NCBI GenBank assembly: GCA_025350695.1 | Contig: JANXXI010000389.1 | Span: forward strand, 1 to 44,638 | DNA: 44,638 nucleotides | Direction of reading: 5' to 3' | Source: Acidobacteriota bacterium | GTDB taxonomy: Bacteria > Acidobacteriota > Terriglobia > Bryobacterales > Bryobacteraceae | Shown: positions 42,895 through 44,638 of the stretch, piece by piece | How positions within the stretch are numbered: position 1 is the first letter of the stretch | Layout: each line of letters starts with the position of its first letter | Made by a program: the position numbers and the translations under genes | Notes under the pieces: model-generated | Databases searched by the model: none | The model's input: the letters and a program-made list of their open reading frames with translations, nothing else | Told to the model about the DNA's origin: nothing

Positions 42895-43365
42895 ATGCGT
42901 TTGGGAACCATGATGATGTTGGCTTTGTTGGGGATTATGCCCATGTTTGCACAGTTTACTACTAAGAAAGCAATGACCTTGGCGGCTGCCAAGGAAATCG
43001 CATCGGCCGCGGAAGCCGAAGCGCGGAAGAATAACTGGACGATGGTTATTGTTGTTGTAGATGATGGCGGAAATCTGGTCTATCTGGAAAAAATGGACGG
43101 AACTCAGATTGGCAGCATCGAGGTGGCGCAGGCCAAGGCGAAGTCGGCAATCAATTTCAAACGGCCGACGAAGGCGTTTGAGGATGGATTAGTGGGCGGG
43201 CGGCAAGCGCTGTTGAAGTTGCCCGGCGCGATGCCAATTGAGGGCGGCGTGCTCATCATGGCCGGCGATCAAATCGTGGGGGCGATTGGAGTGAGTGGCG
43301 CGCAATCCAAAGAAGACGGCGTAGTTGCCGCGGCGGGTGTGGCCGCAGCCGCTAAAATCAAGTAG
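42895..43365 (+). CDS. Secreted GlcG/HbpS-family protein
   Basis: 156 residues. Signal peptide (RLGTMMMLALLGIMPMFAQ), then the compact GlcG/HbpS domain: LAAAKEIASAAEAEARKNNW, VIVVVDDGGNLVYLEKMDGT near residue 60, SIEVAQAKAKSAINFKRPT near 82 and GAMPIEGGVLIMAGDQIVGA near 112 with the final GVSGAQSKEDGVVAAAGVAA. Family members bind haem or cobalamin derivatives, or are of unknown role near glycolate genes. GAGGAG lies 8 bases before the ATG. The next gene follows after 54 bases. Confidence 0.88.
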   Translation: MRLGTMMMLALLGIMPMFAQFTTKKAMTLAAAKEIASAAEAEARKNNWTMVIVVVDDGGNLVYLEKMDGTQIGSIEVAQAKAKSAINFKRPTKAFEDGLVGGRQALLKLPGAMPIEGGVLIMAGDQIVGAIGVSGAQSKEDGVVAAAGVAAAAKIK

Positions 43366-43419
43366 TTTTTTTGTTTCGCGGGCACCGTGCCATGCCGCAT
43401 CTTTTGCGACAATGGAACG

Positions 43420-44484
43420 GTGTCCGAAACAAGAATTTTAGATGTTGCTCTGCTGCCAGGCGATGGCATTGGTCCTGATGTCATTGCAGAGGCCGTGAAA
43501 GTCCTACGAGCCGCCGAAGCGCGGATGAGCGGCTACAAGTTCGCTTTCACCGAATATTCCGTCGGCGCCGGTGAATTCCTTAAGAGCGGCGACCCCCTTC
43601 CCGAGGCCACCTTTGAAAAAATTCGAAAGCATGAAGTGATCCTGCTAGGGGCTATGGGTCTGCCTGGAATTCGCTGGCCCAATGGCAACGAGATGGTTCC
43701 GCAAATCGACTTACGCGATAAGCTGGATACCTATTTCGGACTGCGTCCCATCAAACTGTATCATCCACTGGACTCCCCACTTCGTACACCTGGAGCCATT
43801 GATTTCGCGATTGTGCGTGAAAATTGCGAGGGTCTTTTCGCTTCCCGCAAACAGACCTTCGACTTGAACGGTCCTGAAGTCCGCGACACCCTGCTAATCA
43901 CGCGTGCAGGCTCTGAACGCTTGTTTCGAAGGTCTTTCAAACTGGCGAGTGCGCGCCGCAAAAAGGTGACGCTGGTAGATAAGGCCAACGTACTGCCAAC
44001 TATGAGCTACTTCCGCGGCATTTTCGACGGGGTGGCCAAAGAGTTTCCCGACGTTGAGACAGACCGCGTTTACGTGGATGCGGTCACTCTCTATTTGTTG
44101 AGCCGGCCGACGTCTTACGATGTGCTGGTGACGGAGAATATGTTCGGCGATATTCTGTCAGACATGGCGGCGGGAATTGTTGGAGGGATGGGCATGGCTC
44201 CCTCCGGTGACATCGGCGACACGCATGCCATATTCCAGCCATCGCACGGATCCGCGCCCGACATTGCGGGGAAGGGAATTGCCAACCCCGCCGCTACGAT
44301 TCTCTCAGCGGCAATGATGCTGGAGTGGTATGAATTGCCCGAAACGAAGAAGGCTGCCCGTTGGATTTACCAGGCGGTGGAAACTTTGTTTACTGATCGG
44401 GCCAACCGCTGCCCTGATCTGGGCGGATCTTTAAAGACGTGGGAGATGGGCGACAAGATTGCCAGCTTAGTTGCGCGGGGATAA
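43420..44484 (+). CDS. Isocitrate/isopropylmalate dehydrogenase-family enzyme
   Basis: 354 residues from GTG at 43420; another GTG at 43387 would add 11 residues, with no good ribosome binding site for either. Family motifs: VALLPGDGIGPDVIAEAVKV at the N-terminus, the substrate loop with DLRDKLDTYFGLRPIKLYHP near residue 94, IVRENCEGLF near 129, DKANVLPTMSYFRGIF near 187 and the metal/NAD site LVTENMFGDILSDMAAGIVG near 236 plus QPSHGSAPDIAGKGIANPAA near 277. The R.....DLR...d.y.nlRP pattern fits beta-decarboxylating dehydrogenases. Absence of leu genes nearby and the atypical LGAMGLPGIRWPNGNEM loop suggest tartrate/malate-type or another substrate rather than LeuB. It is convergent with the last gene, 5 bases apart. 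Confidence 0.85.
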   Translation: MSETRILDVALLPGDGIGPDVIAEAVKVLRAAEARMSGYKFAFTEYSVGAGEFLKSGDPLPEATFEKIRKHEVILLGAMGLPGIRWPNGNEMVPQIDLRDKLDTYFGLRPIKLYHPLDSPLRTPGAIDFAIVRENCEGLFASRKQTFDLNGPEVRDTLLITRAGSERLFRRSFKLASARRKKVTLVDKANVLPTMSYFRGIFDGVAKEFPDVETDRVYVDAVTLYLLSRPTSYDVLVTENMFGDILSDMAAGIVGGMGMAPSGDIGDTHAIFQPSHGSAPDIAGKGIANPAATILSAAMMLEWYELPETKKAARWIYQAVETLFTDRANRCPDLGGSLKTWEMGDKIASLVARG

Positions 44485-44489
44485 ATGGC

Positions 44490-44638
44490 TTACGGCAGCC
44501 GCAAGTGATGCTGCGCGCAAAACTCCGTCAAGTCGGCGGGGAATGGGGCATCAAACACCCGCAGTCCGCTAGGCAAATCGAATGCAAGTCTTGAGGCGTG
44601 CAACGCGTGTCTTCGGAGTTCCAATTCTTTGCCTAATT
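44490..44638 (-). CDS. RluA-family pseudouridine synthase, C-terminal end (runs off the window)
   Basis: The minus strand reads LGKELELRRHALHASRLAFD then LPSGLRVFDAPFPADLTEF and ends HLRLP at TAA 44490. The 'R.ALHA.rL.F..P..g....f.aPlP.Dl' pattern is the C-terminal signature of RluA/RluC/RluD proteins, which turn uridine into pseudouridine in rRNA or tRNA. Only the last 48 residues are in the window; the catalytic Asp motif lies outside. Which subfamily it is cannot be told from this piece. Confidence 0.8.
   Translation of the reverse strand, partial: LGKELELRRHALHASRLAFDLPSGLRVFDAPFPADLTEFCAQHHLRLP

Overview
The window looks like chromosomal DNA of an Acidobacteriota member close to the Bryobacterales/'Solibacter' group. 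This is inferred from gene content: two Oar-like TonB-dependent receptors with carboxypeptidase-regulatory N-termini, many short secreted proteins, a fused MFS/spermidine-synthase-like membrane protein, and palindromic intergenic repeats that read GAEA.SAGGPQGRPA when translated. No rRNA, tRNA, CRISPR array, integrase or transposase was found. Most genes are ordinary housekeeping and metabolic genes. The accessory signal lies in short repeats, small toxin-antitoxin-like loci and a caspase/CHASE2 cluster.

Layout. 1-1236 (minus): the 5' part of dnaG, preceded by a separate 93-residue copy of its CHC2 zinc domain. 1346-2325: two small secreted proteins; a 13-bp hairpin covers the ribosome binding site of the second. 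2322-4755 (minus): xylulokinase and a ROK sugar kinase. 4813-5730: an Rpn/PD-(D/E)XK-like protein. 5773-9565: a tight run of adenosine-specific kinase, epimerase-like protein, DapA-like aldolase and O-acetylhomoserine sulfhydrylase. 9666-13420: a secreted beta-sandwich protein and, convergent to it, the fused membrane/spermidine-synthase-like protein. 13569-14126: an AbrB-type antitoxin followed in the same frame by a RelE-type toxin with no standard start codon. 14186-20431: recO, glyQ, glyS and ppdK, closed by a terminator.

20807-25359 holds four envelope-directed genes: a secreted TPR-like protein, a secreted caspase-like peptidase, and convergent to them a CHASE2 membrane protein and a Cys-containing secreted protein. 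25495-28974 is a large TonB-dependent receptor. 28975-31374 is rich in repeats: an antitoxin-like gene with a truncated partner, and larA lying between two direct copies of a palindromic repeat. The second copy also supplies the C-terminus of a membrane protein. 31325-36756 (minus) is a cbb3-type oxidase operon in the order ccoS-ccoN-ccoO-monohaem cytochrome c-ccoI-membrane protein.

36915-44638: a glycine-zipper secreted protein; a DUF1080 / SMP-30 / TonB-dependent receptor run that suggests extracellular sugar or lactone processing; an SRPBCC-fold protein; a GlcG/HbpS-family secreted protein; an isocitrate/isopropylmalate dehydrogenase family enzyme; and the 3' end of an RluA-type pseudouridine synthase. 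The observations most worth following are the caspase-CHASE2 cluster, the toxin without a start codon, the free-standing primase zinc domain, and the repeats around larA.
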